Below are positions 39,101 through 48,029 of a stretch of 64,000 bases of DNA, piece after piece. A program made the position numbers and the translations under genes. The notes under the pieces were generated by a model. The model saw only the letters and a program-made list of their open reading frames with translations, was not told where the DNA came from and made no database searches. Positions within the stretch are counted from its first letter, which is position 1. The number at the start of each line of letters is the position of its first letter. Source of the stretch: Manis javanica (lineage: Eukaryota; Chordata; Mammalia; Pholidota; Manidae); the NCBI RefSeq assembly GCF_040802235.1, contig NC_133156.1:116466173-116530172 (forward strand), in the 5' to 3' direction.

Positions 39101-42100
39101 AGAATGTTGTTGATAATTTGATAGGGATTGCATCAAATCTGTATATTGCTTTGGGCAGGATGGCCATTTTGACGGTACTAATTCTTCCTAGCCAAGAGCA
39201 TGGGATGAATTTCCATTTGTTAGTGTCCTCTTTAATTTCTCTTAAGAGTGTCTTATAGTTTTCAGGGTATAGGTCTTTCACTTCTTTGGTTAGGTTTATT
39301 CCTAGGTATTTTATTCTTTTTGATGCAATTGTGAATGGAACTGTTTTCCTGATTTCTCTTTCTATTCAAGTCCTTTTTAAAAGCAGTGTGTAAAATTTTT
39401 CCTTTAGTGGAATGAAATTTTGATTTTCAATTGAACACATATTTGTAATGCTTACTATATATATATCAAGTATTGTGATTCAATACTTTACAAGTATTAA
39501 CTCATTTAATTCTCATAACCACCCTATATACTACTTACTGTTATAACCCCCATTTTACAGATGAGGACACTGGGGCATAGAGAAGTTATTAACATTGTGA
39601 TTTTGGCAAATTACTTAAGTAAAAAAAGCATCAAACCCAGAGAGCCTGACTCTAAAGTCCATGATAAAGATTTTTAAAATAGGATGACGGCAGGAACCAT
39701 TTTTGCTTGGAGGAGTATCCTATGTGTGGTCTCATTCAGTACAGGCCCACAATATCTTATTTATAACTCCAAAGTCCCTCAAATCTCTTACAACCAGAAG
39801 TTTTCCATAAATTTGGCAGCAAAATTTGATCTGAACTGACAGGAAGCTATTTATAGTCTTTATCCCACTTAAATATTGAGACACTGATGAAATATTGTTA
39901 CAGACCCCACTGAGTATTATGTAATACACATAGTATATTATCTTTAGAAAATTCTAAAAATACATAATTTCAAGAAACATCTGGCCTCCCAGGATCTGAA
40001 TAAGGAAATGTGGATTTAGTTCCCAACCTTGGTTATCAGAATCCCCTCTAAGACTTAATAAAAAGCATGGATCCCTGATCTTTGGAATCAAAATTAGGAT
40101 AGCAAACTGTCCATTATAAGACCCTAGGTGTTTCTTATTTGGCCAGTCTGACACTGGTCTTAGGAATCAACCACTGACCTAATTAGCTAACATGAACAAA
40201 ACTGATAACACCTGCCCAGATAAGTGTTGACAGATGTACAGTTGGTAAAATATTTATTTTCTCTCAGGACTAGTTTGGTAACTTTCAAATCTCAGCCCAT
40301 TTTCTCATCAATCCCTTATTCCTTTCATAATAGCAGTATTCAGGAGAATACAATTTTTAAAGTGACTAAGTGAAATTTTAATATGAACACCTTGAGTCAT
40401 CTTTTTTCATTTAAGAAGAAGCAAACAGAGGGAGCATTCTGGAATATGTAAACATATAGAGTGAAGTCATTCATACTTTACAGATGGGGGTTCCATTTCT
40501 ACCTAAAATGGAGAAAGCACACTACCCCCCTTCTTGTCCATTGATTACAACAAAATGTCCTGGGCAGAATACATAAAACAAACAGATAAGGACTCTAAAA
40601 AAATAAACAGAAGCAAGCAGACCAGGAGAGAAATCAAAACTCAAAGAACAGCAGTGAATTTCCTGGTTTTTATTTTCCTCCTACATGTCCCAGCTTAGAC
40701 TTGAGTACAGCACAAATCTCATAACTACAGCAGGTACAGACATAAAAAACTCCTGGCTAGCGAACCAGGAAAGAGGATGGAGAGTATCTCGTTTTTATTT
40801 CTTCCTCTCATCCCTGCCTCAAGGCAAGCTCTAGTTCTGATGCTGCACACCTTGTGGCTGGAGGCCAGGCAGGCACCTAAATGCTAAGAGAAAGTTCTTT
40901 TTGACAGACAACTAGGAAAGAGACTATGATCTGAAGAGCATGGAAAAAATTATTATTTTTCTCTCACCACTTTGTCCAGGAAATGGATCCCACTGCGGGA
41001 AGTATATGACAGCAAAAAAAGACTAACCTCTATTTCCTGGCTAGAAGACCAGGAAAAGGAGCTCCTGGGAGCTAAAGTGCAGAGGCAACGTAACAGGGAG
41101 TGGGAGAAAGATCCTTTAAATCTGTGTATGCAGTCTCAAGCTCATCACCAAGCTGCAGACAAGTGGAACTGACCTAAGGGGGCATGGCAAAGGCTTTGAG
41201 AACTGCACTGTGATGTGGACTACCACCCAGGTTGGCACACCTGTGACCTGAATAGCACAACAAAGATTTTGAAATCTAAATTGGAATTACATCCATAGCC
41301 ACATAAGGCAGTCTGAACCTAACCAGGCTGACTGCCTACTAACAACAAATCAAAACAAGAAAAGCTACTGACGATTTTAACAGCACCCAGCATGTCATGA
41401 CATTAATATTTAAAAATGTCTATGACATAATAAAAATTTACTTGACATTATTTTACAGGTTAAAAAAAAAAAAAAAAAAAGGAAGCCAATATTACACAAC
41501 TGGAAAAAAACAGTAAAGCCAGGATTACAACTCATGCTTTCTAATTATGTGCCAGTGGCCTTCTCTAAAGCCAGGTGATCTGGCCAGATAGTATAGCAAT
41601 CCCAAGGTTAAGGGCTTAAGACAATCAGCCAAAATTATTCTTTAAACCTGAATCTGGCAAAAAACATACACAGAAAGACCATTCCTACATTTTACTTTCT
41701 TGTCTATAGTTTAAATTACTGAAGGCTTGTGTATGCTGTACTATAATGGACATAGCAGGTCAGAAATACTAAGAGGTACAAGAAACTATCCCCAAATGGA
41801 TTAGTCTCCAGAAGAAAAGACCCTACTTTTTCAGGTTAGTTCAGAAATACTTACTCACTCAGCAATACATATTCTAACCTGGGCGATTTATTTTTTGACT
41901 TTTTAAGATTCTGCTCAAAAGTAAACTCCTCTTTGAAATCTTTCCTAAGGTAGACTAAACCACTCACTCATTCACCCTCCTCACGTGGGACCATTCCACT
42001 ACAAAAGTCTGCAACAGTTGTTGCCTTCCTTCGTTTACCTGGTGCCTAGTGATTAAATGAGCAAATTCTTTAGAAGGCTGTCTTATTCATCAAGTCTTCA

Positions 42101-44792
42101 TTTCCTGGGTCTATACAGTACTTAATAAATAATAGGTATTCTGTTTGGTAAATAGCCCGTTTATTAAGCTTTGACAATGCACCAAATGTTTTGCCAGGCC
42201 CTCTGCATATGTTTTTTTTTTTTTTTTTTTATCCATTCACGGCTGTTTACTTTATCTTTACCCCCATCCAGTCCCCCTTCCCAGATAATTTTGTGGCAAA
42301 TATTAGTGAACATAGTTCATTTGTAAATATTTCATATGTATGTTTAAAAGATACTACGTATGTTATTTCAATTAATCATTACAATCCTACAAACCAAGTT
42401 TTGAGATGCAACTGAGATAACTTGCGTGGGGTCATACTGTACCTCAGATGAATAAACTGATGAAATCTTACTTTGTAGTAAGAACCAATACCATCTAGGT
42501 AGTTTGATTCTCACCTAGTAAGCTTTGCACATTTCCATTATGCCTGTGCCCTATCCATCACAGGTAATCAAGATTATCTATGAATATATCAGCTAGAATG
42601 CTAAATAAACTGGAATGTACCAAAAAAAAAAAGGGGTATTCTTAACTCTATGTTTTCTTTACTCCCCAGGGCACCAAATTTTTCCAAGGGCATAGTGTTT
42701 CCAGGCAACCCATGCATAACAAAGAGTTATGCTCAGTAAAAAAAAAAAAAAAAAAAAAATGAAAACTCAAGAATCCTGAAAAAAGCTAAAATTCTGTATT
42801 CATGTAGGCAGTTTTGGATGGGGGGAGAGTTGGGGCAAGTACTGTGGTAGCAGAAGACAAAAGTATGGTAATTAAGAGCATAAACTGAATCCTCACTAGT
42901 TGGACAACCTTGGGTTAAGTAACCTTTTGGAGCCTTCAAAGGACTGTTGTAAACCTCAAATCATGCACATAAACTACACAGCACCTGTTACTTGGCAAGT
43001 TATTAATACCAAAGTCAACCAAGCATAAAAATCACTTTTTACTTTAAGGCAGTATCTACTGGATGACCTTTTTCATCCCAGACCTTCTATAACTACTAGA
43101 TCTTCTGAATGGTACTTCAGTTCATCTTTCTTAGCCTTTTCTGTATTAGGGAAGCTCACTTCACACTGCATGTCATCTGTACCTTTGCTAATACAGAAGC
43201 CTCTACTGTCACCTGCAGCATCTCTACCAGTCTGAAACAAAAGACCACTGAACAAAGATCAGAATTCACTTTTTAATAATGTTTTCCAAAGACAATGATC
43301 ACTGGTTTTAGCAATGGAAAAGACTCCTTTAAGAGATCAACATCTACCAACTAATGTAAGAGCTTTTCCTGGCAGATCATTTTACCAAGTACTTTACTGC
43401 AAGTAAGAATTCTCAGGTGTCAAAAGAACAATTTAGACAGTCACCTAATAACCACTGATGCCTGTTTCCCAGTACCTTAAGCTAAATTAACTGTCTAAAA
43501 CTTCATCAATTACGTTTGCCAAGTATTGTATTTAGAACAAGTATTTACCTTCTATCTCCACCAAAGGTTCCTGAGTAAACTCCTGAAAGAATTTGTAGAA
43601 GAACTTACTGCAAGCAGCCAAAACAGCCTTGTGGGCCTTAAAATGGTGTCCTAGATACGAAAGAAAATAAAATCGCACATATTCACAAAAATCAAACATA
43701 AAACTATAAAACAAATTAGAAAATTATATAAAGTATAAAATGTCTTTATAATTATAAAATTATATAAATTACTGGACTCAAGTCAGAATATTCTTAGCAG
43801 CTATCTTGGCAAATTTTAATCTCAGATAAGAAGCGAGATCTTAACCTCTAAGATCTCATTTATTAAGTCATTTAATAAAGGCAGTCTACACTTTAGGAGG
43901 TAAGGCGCCTACCACTTCAAGAGTGAATGGCATATCCTATTCAGTTGAAACTGCTAAGTATAAACACGACACAAAAGGGCTACACATCATTTGAAAACAA
44001 AGGAAAAAGCCCACAGAATAAGCAGTATGGACGTATTTGCTATGGGAAACATTTTAATATGCCTAATTTGGGAAGCTCAATCGACAGCAGCTCTATAATA
44101 AAGAATAGCTTGCCTTGAGAAACCTGCTTTCACTAACTACAAAAGATACCCAAGCTCGGTTTGTCTCCTTTACTTTGATAACCTAAGTGTGGTAAAAGAT
44201 ATCAATTTTTAGGGGTTGTCAAAGGGGGTACCAGTGCTGCAAAGGACTCTCTAATATTCTCCCTCCAAGACCATTTGGGAAACCAAAAAGGATCAACATT
44301 TCCCAAATGACTGCTGTGAGCGATTCCTCAAAGTCGCTCATCAACAGAAGACTATTAACCAAACATTTAGAGACATCCTCCCTATCCCCACGCCGTCATA
44401 TTGCACTCGTGTGCAATGGGAGAACTTCAAAAGGTTGCCAAGAAGTTAAGATGTGATGATTATGTTGAAAGCGTGATTGGTCAAGTAGCCTTCTGCAGCA
44501 TGTCTATGTGAGTGCACACTGACAAGTGTCCTCGGGTCCCAGTGCACACCCTCCCCAGACCTTGTATAGGGAGTCCATCAAGGGTGGGTAAAAAGGAAGG
44601 GTGGGGAAAGGGAAGGGGAGATAGGAATTGAAGACACAGTTCGATCCTCTGCCCACCACCCTACCCACCATCGACAATCAGGGTGATGTCAGTAAACCGG
44701 TCCTGCTCTCGCTGTTCATTCAATCGGTCCAGGATCATTTTATGATGTTCAGGGAACTCCTGAAGGCATTCCATCGTCTCTTCGGCCTCCAT
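14509..44792 (-). CDS. ZNF131: ZNF131, BTB/POZ-C2H2 zinc finger transcription factor (six coding exons, whole CDS span)
   Basis: This is a nuclear DNA-binding transcription regulator; the BTB domain is a dimerisation and corepressor-contact module and the fingers bind DNA. The CDS is joined from 44792-44669, 43650-43549, 36114-35970, 25215-24533, 15991-15861 and 15195-14509. Every junction is GT-AG, phases agree, and the total is 1872 nt, i.e. 623 codons plus TGA, the same length as I recall for the long human isoform. The start ATG at 44792 opens [11 protein letters not shown]. The BTB domain occupies about residues 25-120. A basic KKRK nuclear-localisation type motif lies near 143-146, followed by an acidic Glu-rich stretch. 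Six C2H2 fingers run from about residue 261 to 445; finger 4 ends in Cys rather than His. The C-terminus is Gln/Glu/Val-rich and ends in PVLE. No frameshift or internal stop was found, so the gene looks functional. Introns are heavily loaded with L1, L2, MIR and one ERV. Confidence 0.97.
15196..15860 (-). other. ZNF131: ZNF131 intron 6
   Basis: Short intron between the finger-4 exon and the last exon; GT (15860-15859) and AG (15197-15196). AT-rich, with a poly(A) run at about 15687-15700; no transposon recognised. Confidence 0.85.
15861..15991 (-). CDS. ZNF131: ZNF131 exon 6, zinc finger 4
   Basis: The 131-nt exon starts GTGAAAAACC after AATAG and ends TGTCAG|GTATGTG. It completes the TGEKPF finger linker, then encodes [20 protein letters not shown] with TAC as the last ligand position, so finger 4 is C2HC. 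A basic linker (GAKKGRKK) follows, and the start of finger 5 (YECQ) is split from the next exon at a codon boundary. Confidence 0.96.
16318..16381 (+). repeat. Ancient L2/MIR-type fragment split by the L1-ERV insertion
   Basis: The sequence 'ttcattccacaaagtac...gagcacatactgtgtgccag' is the familiar end-motif of L2 or MIR-like elements. It stops where the chimeric insertion begins. Confidence 0.5.
16398..17787 (+). mobile_element. L1 3' part of an L1-ERV chimeric insertion
   Basis: 5'-truncated L1 beginning ATGACAGTCTCTTCAACAG. ORF2 C-terminal frames are 16583-16819 and 16874-17443 (189 codons open), followed by the G-rich 3'UTR and a short impure A tail at about 17776-17800 (AAAAAAAGAGAGAGAG...). 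There is no target-site duplication at this point; the duplicate of the left flank is 1.8 kb further on, after ERV sequence. Confidence 0.92.
17801..19586 (+). mobile_element. Retroviral env 3' part plus LTR, carried in the L1-ERV chimera
   Basis: About 18140-18676 encodes a gamma/type-D-like Env transmembrane subunit: a hydrophobic fusion-peptide-like stretch, a heptad-repeat region, a CX6CC-type disulfide motif region and a membrane anchor ([14 protein letters not shown]) with a short cytoplasmic tail. The frame is broken near the cysteine motif by a small indel (18380-18415), so it is dead; 18413-18676 stays open. Downstream lies an LTR-like tract beginning about 19270 (TGTGGGATTC) with a 19-20 bp tandem repeat and AATAAA at about 19564, then a genuine A tail (19587-19597). 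TSD: AAGATAGACTGTTCTT at 16382-16397 and 19597-19612. Confidence 0.85.
19393..19460 (+). repeat. Tandem 19-20 bp repeat in the ERV LTR
   Basis: About three and a half copies of a unit containing 'atgtaagaacttrttc' (at 19401, 19420, 19439). Repeats of this kind in a U3 region often act as enhancers; that role is inference. Confidence 0.85.
19613..20640. other. Intron 5 of ZNF131, probable ancient repeat, family not named
   Basis: Purine-rich sequence, including 'tcaacagtgccaaaatggggcaataaatgag', resembles the ancient repeat seen at about 46300-47748, which has 'gatcagcagtgccaagtctgcc'. I cannot name the family. No coding signal. Confidence 0.4.
20640..21180 (+). mobile_element. Ancient L1 3' end remnant
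   Basis: Recognisable decayed ORF2-end phrases: 'tttgctgcagcatgatttatgatagcaaaa', 'caacaacctaaat', 'taaattatggcatacccatacactg', 'aatatatccagaaaggataagaaa'. Too diverged to hold an open frame. Confidence 0.7.
21270..21385 (-). repeat. MIR SINE fragment
   Basis: Decayed reverse MIR core: 'cacaatcctgtaaagtaggt', 'acagggaaagaggcccgaag'. Confidence 0.6.
21490..22400 (+). mobile_element. LINE-2 3' fragment
   Basis: Pyrimidine-rich L2 3' end phrases in order: 'tcatctaaaacaaatctgatcagag', 'tcttcctggcc', 'tgcctggaatgcccatctcctagctaactcct', 'gggaaaccctct', 'tgtgagcacttggaggctgggactc'. Very diverged, as expected. Confidence 0.8.
22480..24530. other. ZNF131 intron 5, unassigned
   Basis: No exon or clear repeat. 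A 20-bp sequence 'atactggmaccaagcattta' occurs twice (23467-23486 and 23499-23518), a small local duplication. Open frames here lack features. Confidence 0.4.
24533..25215 (-). CDS. ZNF131: ZNF131 exon 5, NLS, acidic linker and zinc fingers 1-3
   Basis: The 683-nt exon starts after ATTTCAG and ends at ACAG|GTAATT. It carries the basic KKRK motif, a Glu-rich acidic region, and three C2H2 fingers: C-x2-C-x12-H-x3-H (HCEKCNRSF), C-x2-C-x12-H-x4-H (KCEICNKRY), and C-x2-C-x12-H-x3-H (ICQYCEKQF). It includes the segment around [10 protein letters not shown] that, as I recall, the shorter human isoform lacks. An old L1 begins only about 20-35 bp upstream of its acceptor. Confidence 0.97.
25235..26405 (+). 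mobile_element. Old L1 ORF2 3' part, left half (interrupted)
   Basis: From 'agattaatcaaaatcttagaaggc' it follows an L1 ORF2, interrupted at 25318-25691 by a young L1, resumes at 25709 ('ggaggaaacaagattagagggctt') and stops at about 26405, where an ERV LTR begins. Its continuation lies beyond the ERV at 33127. Many stops. Confidence 0.8.
25318..25691 (+). mobile_element. Young L1 3' end, inserted in the older L1
   Basis: Only the last 20-odd ORF2 codons and the 3'UTR are present, ending GATACCAAAAAAAAA. TSD AAAATTTTTATGGAAAG (25301-25317) and AAAATTTATATGGAAAG (25692-25708) with one mismatch. Confidence 0.92.
26409..26897 (+). repeat. 5' LTR of the 26.4-33.1 kb ERV
   Basis: Aligns with 32594-33126 through blocks such as 'tattgtccattataataatg', 'cctctctgggacaaa', 'gggtttcctaagctga', 'aaactgtggcag' and 'tttcacagtt'. 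Boundaries are approximate. Divergence and indels are large, so insertion was old. Confidence 0.8.
27078..27500 (+). repeat. MaLR/MLT1-like LTR nested in the ERV
   Basis: Typical order of a mammalian MaLR LTR: 'gttaaactgtgtccccccagaagtatgttgaagtcctgacccc', 'gaatgtgactttatttgga', 'ataaggtcattaaagtgggcc', 'tttaagccaccaggtttgtggaattttgttatggcaatct'. Subfamily not decided. Confidence 0.75.
32594..33126 (+). repeat. 3' LTR of the 26.4-33.1 kb ERV
   Basis: Counterpart of 26409-26897. Contains an AATAAA poly(A) signal at about 33027-33032, which the left copy has lost. A short GACAA occurs just outside both ends (26398-26403 region and about 33133), a possible target-site duplication. Confidence 0.8.
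33127..33955 (+). mobile_element. Old L1 ORF2 3' end, right half (after the ERV)
   Basis: Continues the L1 broken at 26405: 'ataacccaatttttaaaatgggcaaaag', 'caccaaagaagatata', 'aaaatgttcaacatcattagtcatcagggaaatgc', 'ggaatattattcag'. Decayed, ending near 33955. Confidence 0.85.
33960..35120. other. ZNF131 intron 4, unassigned
   Basis: No exon seen. At about 34785-34855 'catccatccatccacaaatatttactacacactgaagtgctaggcac' resembles the L2/MIR-type end motif. The rest is unassigned AT-rich DNA. Confidence 0.4.
35125..35345 (-). repeat. MIR SINE fragment
   Basis: Reverse MIR: 'acatgcattaattcatttaaccctcacaa', 'ttgacagatgaggaaactgag', 'taacttcactaaggccac', 'gcctgactccagagctctcg'. Nearly full length. 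Confidence 0.88.
35970..36114 (-). CDS. ZNF131: ZNF131 exon 4, C-terminal half of the BTB domain
   Basis: This exon has no ATG of its own and is found by splice sites: a T-rich tract then TTTACAG before 36114, and AGTCAG|GTAATT at 35970. Its 145 nt encode [19 protein letters not shown], then a segment including [23 protein letters not shown] and A-x-F-L-Q-M are typical of the BTB 3-box region. It ends two bases into an Arg codon completed by the next exon. Confidence 0.96.
36290..36720 (+). mobile_element. LINE-2 3' fragment
   Basis: Pyrimidine-rich L2 tail: 'gaaagcccaattctaatgccacatctttaatgaaaccttc', 'gactgtaagctacttgagag', 'tctgtacattcacctcacagtacctaacacaatg'. Confidence 0.7.
37355..37445. 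repeat. (ATTC/ATTT/ATCT)n microsatellite
   Basis: Tetranucleotide repeat next to the 3' (A-rich, here T-rich) end of the minus-strand L1, consistent with growth from the L1 poly(A) tail. Confidence 0.85.
37450..39365 (-). mobile_element. L1 3' fragment, minus strand
   Basis: Reverse orientation: 3'UTR at 37450-37800, ORF2 end from 37800 upward, with open stretches 38148-38465 and 38886-39281. The latter contains the reverse-transcriptase C-terminal pattern [15 protein letters not shown]. 5'-truncated at about 39365 ('gatttctctttcta'). I found no convincing target-site duplication. It lies in ZNF131 intron 4 region upstream of exon 4, in sense with the gene. Confidence 0.92.
39480..39665 (-). 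repeat. MIR SINE fragment
   Basis: Reverse MIR: 'gtattaactcatttaattctcataacc', 'ccattttacagatgaggacactg', 'agagcctgactctaaagtcc'. Confidence 0.88.
39670..41880. other. ZNF131 intron 3 region, mostly unassigned
   Basis: A short MER5-like piece ('ttatcagaatcccctctaagacttaataaaaagcatggatccctg') lies at about 40030-40085. A poly(A) run of about 19 is at 41462-41480. The open frame 40972-41172 has no family signal. Confidence 0.4.
41890..42140 (+). mobile_element. LINE-2 3' fragment (weak)
   Basis: Shows 'gaaatctttcctaaggtagac', 'cctcacgtgggaccattcc', 'cagtacttaataaataataggta', the usual decayed L2 tail order. Confidence 0.5.
42211..42230. repeat. Poly(T) run
   Basis: About 20 T in a row, within the intron. 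A matching poly(A) run of 21 lies at 42739-42759. No bounded retrocopy was recognised at either. Confidence 0.8.
42870..42990 (+). repeat. MIR SINE fragment
   Basis: Forward pattern: 'taattaagagcataaactgaatcctc', 'ttggacaaccttgggttaagtaacc', 'ggactgttgtaaacctcaaat', 'cacagcacctgttacttggcaag'. Confidence 0.65.
43549..43650 (-). CDS. ZNF131: ZNF131 exon 3, BTB core
   Basis: Acceptor CTAG precedes 43650 and donor GTAAATAC follows 43549. The 102-nt exon encodes [17 protein letters not shown] and the following [11 protein letters not shown] segment, the classic BTB helix with the conserved H-K-A-V-L-A-A-S/C-S motif. Phase 1 in and phase 1 out match its neighbours. Confidence 0.96.
43651..44668 (-). 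other. ZNF131: ZNF131 intron 2
   Basis: Between the first coding exon and the BTB core exon, GT at 44668-44667 and AG at 43652-43651. No transposon recognised in its 1.0 kb. Confidence 0.85.
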
Positions 44793-44799
44793 GACCGTT
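44669..44799 (-). CDS. ZNF131: ZNF131 exon 2, first coding exon
   Basis: The acceptor reads TTTTGTAG just before 44799, seven untranslated bases follow, and the ATG is at 44792-44790. The exon encodes the first 41 residues plus one base, ending at ...TLIVD G, the start of the BTB fold. The donor is G|GTGGGT at 44668-44663. The next exon supplies the two bases needed to complete a Gly codon, which fixes the phase. Confidence 0.96.
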
Positions 44800-44929
44800 C
44801 TACAAAAGAGGAGCATGATAATGTACACCCATGAGCTCGGGCTGGGAAACAAAACCCCTAAAGCGTAAAACAACAAAAAACAAAACCCCAGCAACGTGCA
44901 AAGAAGGGAGAAGGGTGGCGAGAGGAGAG

Positions 44930-46060
44930 GAAGGAGAAGGAAGAAAGGAAAGCGAGCCGGGTGGCCGCCGCGCGTTGGGGGCCGGAGCCGCGGCCACGGG
45001 ACTCCGAGCCTGACCTAATTGGAGTCGGGAGACGCGAGCTGAAGCGGGTGGGCAGAGCGCCGGAGGCTCCGGGCGCCGGGGCGCGCAAGTCCAGCAGAGG
45101 AGGGAACCCGAAGGCCACGGCGGCCCTCTAACGGGGCCAAGCTTTTCTGCCTTGCGCTGGCTCCCGCCGCCTCGGAACCCCGAACGGCCCGTGGGCCCAC
45201 AACGACTCCGGGGTCGCCTCCCCCCAACCTCCTCCCTCCCCTTGCCACCCCCCCCCCGCCCGGACCGGGCCGGCACTCACTCAGGGAAGGAGGAGCGGCC
45301 CGGGCCTGCGCGTCACTTACGTCTACGTGCTGCGTCAACACGACAGACTCCGACTGACGCGCGAACGTCTACCGAGCGCAGACCTTGGAGGGTGCAGGCC
45401 ACGCCCACGCCCGCCCTCCGCTAGCAGGGGGCGGGGCCAACCGAGCGGATTTGGCGCTCTGCTAGGGTGAGGCCGCAGGCGCTGGGAGGGGGAAACCGGC
45501 GGCCGTGGGACTGGGCCAGCTCAGGGCCCGGCGGTGCTGGGGGCGGGATCTTAAATCACCGCCCTCCCACCTCACCTCCACGCCCGGCTGTCTCCAGGTG
45601 TGAACCGTTCTGCCCCGGCCCTCAGAATCAACTCGCCACCCGTTCCCCGCGTGCTTCCATTCAGCGGCTCCTCCAGCCTCGCCCCGCCCCCTTCCTCCCA
45701 AACCCTGGATCGGCCCTCCTTACCTAGCTCGCGATCCTCCCTCTCTCCTCTCCGTCCCTCAAAGCCTTTCCTTCCCTGCTCTCCCCTCTCAGGGCGGCAC
45801 TCAACCCACACCTTCCCCTACCCCTAGATAGCGCCTCGCCCTCCATTTCCTCGCGAGTGCCCGGCTGCTCCTTCCGCTCGGGTCCGGCCGGTGCACGTGC
45901 GCTCGCTCCCGGACCAGGGCGGGCACGGGCGCGAGCACGTTCCGGCCGCCCGGGGTCGGCCTCCCGGGTGCCCGCCCTCTGGGCGCTCAGCAGGCGGTGC
46001 GTGCGGTACTTCGATTATTTACTTCATACTTATGATACTGTTAGTGCACCTCTCCACTCC
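44930..46060. promoter_or_regulatory. ZNF131: CpG island, ZNF131 promoter, possibly bidirectional
   Basis: A roughly 1.1-kb stretch with very high G+C and dense CpG. It contains Sp1-type GC boxes, GGGGCGGGGC near 45427-45436 and several CGCCC boxes around 45402-45417, and TGACG/CGTCA half-sites near 45312 and 45355. No TATA box was seen. It covers exon 1 and extends about 600 bp upstream, the usual form of a housekeeping TATA-less promoter. Confidence 0.85.
45321..45420 (-). other. ZNF131: ZNF131 noncoding exon 1 (3' end firm, 5' end approximate)
   Basis: On the minus strand a strong donor, C|GTAAGT, falls at 45320-45315, followed about 515 bp later by the acceptor of the ATG exon. The exon therefore ends at 45321. 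The transcription start is not visible directly; GC boxes at about 45402-45437 suggest it lies near or just below them. Confidence 0.65.
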
Positions 46061-47750
46061 CAATCTCCTGCCTTCCGCCCCGCGTTTAAAGAGGCCGGTG
46101 ACCCAAAATTAGCCTCCGTGACCGGGCCATTCGTTCATTCGTCCGAAAAAAAATTGTTTTGAGACTAATGAGATCGTCAAGATTTACTTATTCTTGTCTC
46201 TCGAAAGAGAATGAGGATTAGAGAAGGATTTAGATAATGATATGCATGGATGAACGTAATCACCATTTCAACACACATCATTATTGAGAGCTAACACTGC
46301 TAAGGTACTGCTGAAGGGACTGGGAAATTCAGATCAGCGTGAGCAAGGTACATGGGGTTTCTACGGTCTGAATCTTAGTCTGATAGACAGTAGATAGACA
46401 TTTGAGAAGTTAATTGCTTGGGTACTGACTACTGAGTGTTATAAAGAACCAGGTAATCTGGGGGTCAAGGAAAGCTAGTGGTTTAAAGAAGCAAAATGAA
46501 TTTGAGTGTTTTTAGCAAGGGTACAGCTCAGGGCAGAGGCACCGAGGTGATGGTGTTCCAGGAACTGAAAGAATGTTGGTGGGACAGAACCACAGGGGCC
46601 TTGTAAACAATGTTAAATATGTTAAATTTTCTTATAATTTCAAAGGGAAGTCTTTAAAGTTGAGCAGGATAGTGACGTCACGAGATTTACTTTTTTAAAG
46701 AGAAAATGTTAGCCCCAGTATGGAGAATAGATTAAATGGACAAGATGCAAGGAGCAGAGACTGGTTGGAAGGCTTTTAATCGAGATGACACCATAGTGAC
46801 AAGTGGGGTTAGAGAACTGGATGGAATCTAGAGATAGAATCAATGTTGACTGGAAAGCATATCATAGGTACTAAATAAATAATGTTGGATATATTCATGA
46901 GGGGAGAGAACGGTCATGGAAGGCTCCTGAATTCCTGTCTTGAGAGGGTGGATTGTTGGTACTGCCTACCAAAATAGGGAATACAACTAGAAGAAATGTT
47001 GGGTCCAAAAAGTATGGGGAGGGGAGGCATACTTTCAGGGATAGAACTAAATGGAGAGGATGTCAACAAGGCACTTTATATGGATCTGTACAGAGTTTTA
47101 GGGGAGAGAGCTAATCTTAAAGGTTAGAAAATTTTTAGCATAAAGTGGTTATTGAAGCCAGGGAAATAGATGAGGTTGTTTAAGGGATGACAGACTAGCA
47201 GCTTATTGGTTGAATTGAATTACTGGTGTTTTAATATTATCATCATCATTGTTATTCACACAATGTTTTTTAAGATGAAGAAATTTAAGACTAAGAAATA
47301 GATCTTTTTGGAAATTCCAGTATATAGGGCTACTTTCCTGTGCAAGTAACTGGGTTAGGTCAAATGGAGACTGTCCTCTCTATATGGAATTAGAGCTATC
47401 ACAGCAGTCCCCAACCCTTTCTTAGACCTAGCTCAGATCATTCATTTTCAATTGGGTTGTTCCTAAAGCATTTGAGTTTGGACTCTTGGTCCACAGGATC
47501 AGGACAGAAGAGGGTATAGGACTTTATCTCTGAGAAGTATCGATGTTTATGGGTTGAGTACAAAAGGAAGAACCTGAAAGGACTGTATGGCAGCTGGAGA
47601 AAGGAGGAGAGAGGAGTATGACATCAAGGAGGTCAGTGTTTCAAAAGAGAAGGTATGATCAGCAGTGCCAAGTCTGCCAAGTAGTCAAGCGGAATAAAGA
47701 TTAGGAATGGTCTCTTAGGCTTAGCATCATAGGTGTGTTTGGTAGAAGTG

Positions 47751-48017
47751 TGAAAGGGAATCTCGCTGCAACTTTCCTTACCCCAGAACGACTCAGGAGA
47801 CACGGGCCCAAGCAAGAGATTTTATTATCTAAAAGAGAAAATGGCTGCCCCCAGAGAGAGAAGGCAGCAGCTCATGGGTGAGGAAGCGTGTTTTTAAGGA
47901 GTAGGGGTAGTGTGTGTTCTGCGTTGGTGATCAGATTTTAAGGGGTGGGTGACCATCTGGTCGGTGGTGATTGGATCTTAAGGGGTGGGGGTCTTAGCGA
48001 GCCAGAATTTGCCTTCA
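47751..48017 (-). repeat. 3' LTR of the ERV
   Basis: 267 bp, read on the minus strand as TGAAGGCAAA...CCCTTTCA. Contains a TTAAAAA box and AATAAA (in GATAATAAAATCTC). By hand I count about 25-30 differences from the other LTR, i.e. close to 90% identity. Confidence 0.9.
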
Positions 48018-48029
48018 TTCCCATCTTTT

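Noticed and set aside
42211..42759. Poly(T) 42211-42230 and poly(A) 42739-42759 as ends of a retrocopy
   Set aside because: No gene-like or transposon-like body lies between, and no target duplication was found.
44800..45827. Open frames of 80-158 codons around the ZNF131 promoter
   Set aside because: Same GC-driven effect, overlapping on both strands; they lie over a noncoding exon and promoter.
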